Shown piece after piece: positions 5,999 through 6,057 of a stretch of DNA of 6,057 nt. Numbering within the stretch: the first letter of the stretch is position 1; every line of letters starts with the position of its first letter. The DNA comes from Flavobacteriales bacterium (GTDB taxonomy: Bacteria; Bacteroidota; Bacteroidia; Flavobacteriales; Flavobacteriaceae). The notes beneath the pieces were generated by a model. It saw nothing but the letters and a program-made list of their open reading frames with translations, was not told where the DNA came from and made no database searches. Location of the stretch: assembly GCA_027003085.1 (NCBI GenBank), contig JALWYR010000106.1, forward strand, positions 1 through 6,057, read 5' to 3'. The position numbers were made by a program, and so were the translations under genes.

Positions 5999-6057
5999 TT
6001 GCTTGTCGCCGGGCCGGCGGTGCCGTCCCGGCTCTTTGCCGGCGAGCCGCCTGCGAC

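Larger units (their letters stand above)
5681..6057. repeat. GC-rich array of small triloop hairpins, family unrecognised, continues past the edge
   Basis: This stretch is about 70% GC by hand count (252 of 357 for 5701-6057), unlike the rest of the window. It carries 16 copies of CT[A/G/T]CG on the + strand, for example at 5688, 5718, 5779, 5841, 5870, 5945 and 5987, but only about four of the reverse form CGNAG. Most copies sit at the tip of a short hairpin with a three-base loop TNC, which is GNA on the other strand. Linkers resembling CTTGTCTC recur at 5753, 5813, 5905, 5958 and 6002. The perfect palindrome GGCGCCGGCGCC lies at 5791-5802, and arms CGCCGG/CCGGCG flank one base at 6007-6019. 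Copies fall in different reading frames, so it is unlikely to code for protein. It begins 19 bases before the metK -33 element. It could be a REP-like palindromic element or a structured RNA; neither is shown. Confidence 0.75.

Noticed and set aside
5666..6057. A + strand reading frame from ATG 5666 that stays open to the window edge (about 130 codons).
   Set aside because: Stop codons are rare here simply because of about 70% GC. The protein would be rich in Ala, Pro, Arg, Leu and Gly with no domain. The near-identical repeat copies (5681 and 5980; 5851 and 5913) are spaced 299 and 62 bases apart, so they fall in different frames, which argues against coding.
5681..6057. A CRISPR array or tRNA cluster in the repeat region.
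   Set aside because: The repeats are short, degenerate and irregularly spaced at 44-92 bases, with no constant direct repeat and unique spacers, and no tRNA cloverleaf or T-loop motif is present.

Overview
The window looks like a piece of a Bacteroidota chromosome. Four things point there: a type IX secretion (T9SS) type A sorting domain at the left edge, promoter-like sites of the TAnnTTTG class instead of TATAAT, almost no Shine-Dalgarno sequences, and the gene order exbB-exbD-tonB-folC, which I recall as a common Bacteroidota arrangement. Protein sequences (long MetK, Bacteroidota-type TonB with an INFGT motif after the membrane anchor) agree. I cannot name the genus. The coding part has mixed, moderate GC, the gap before exbB is AT-rich, and the right end is about 70% GC by hand count.

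Layout, left to right. Positions 1-182 hold the C-terminal tail of a secreted protein on the + strand. Positions 183-394 are a gap with a weak terminator-like hairpin, a compact cluster of direct and inverted repeats, and a -7 promoter element close to the next start codon. Positions 395-3603 are a tight + strand operon: ExbB proton channel, ExbD, a TonB energy transducer, and folylpolyglutamate/dihydrofolate synthase (FolC), with gaps of 11 and 22 bases and a final 4-base overlap. ExbB, ExbD and TonB form the inner-membrane complex that passes proton motive force to outer-membrane TonB-dependent transporters; FolC is a cytoplasmic enzyme that travels with them. A terminator-like hairpin with a T-run lies 8 bases after the folC stop.

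Positions 3550-5611 are a - strand pair transcribed metK then ttcA-like: S-adenosylmethionine synthetase and a PP-loop tRNA thiolation enzyme, 10 bases apart. The ttcA-like gene converges on folC and the two coding regions overlap tail to tail by 54 bases, so the folC terminator sits inside the ttcA-like coding sequence on the opposite strand. metK has a good Bacteroidota promoter (TTTTG, 20-base spacer, TATTTTTG) with a leader of only about 12-14 bases, too short for a riboswitch.

Positions 5681-6057, running off the right edge, are the least ordinary part: a GC-rich, apparently non-coding array of small hairpins that share a CTNCG apex (C-GNA-G on the other strand), with recurring CTTGTCTC-like linkers. 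Two of the hairpins differ at three positions, of which two form a compensatory base pair and the third is the loop centre. I do not recognise the family. Everything else in the window is ordinary housekeeping content.
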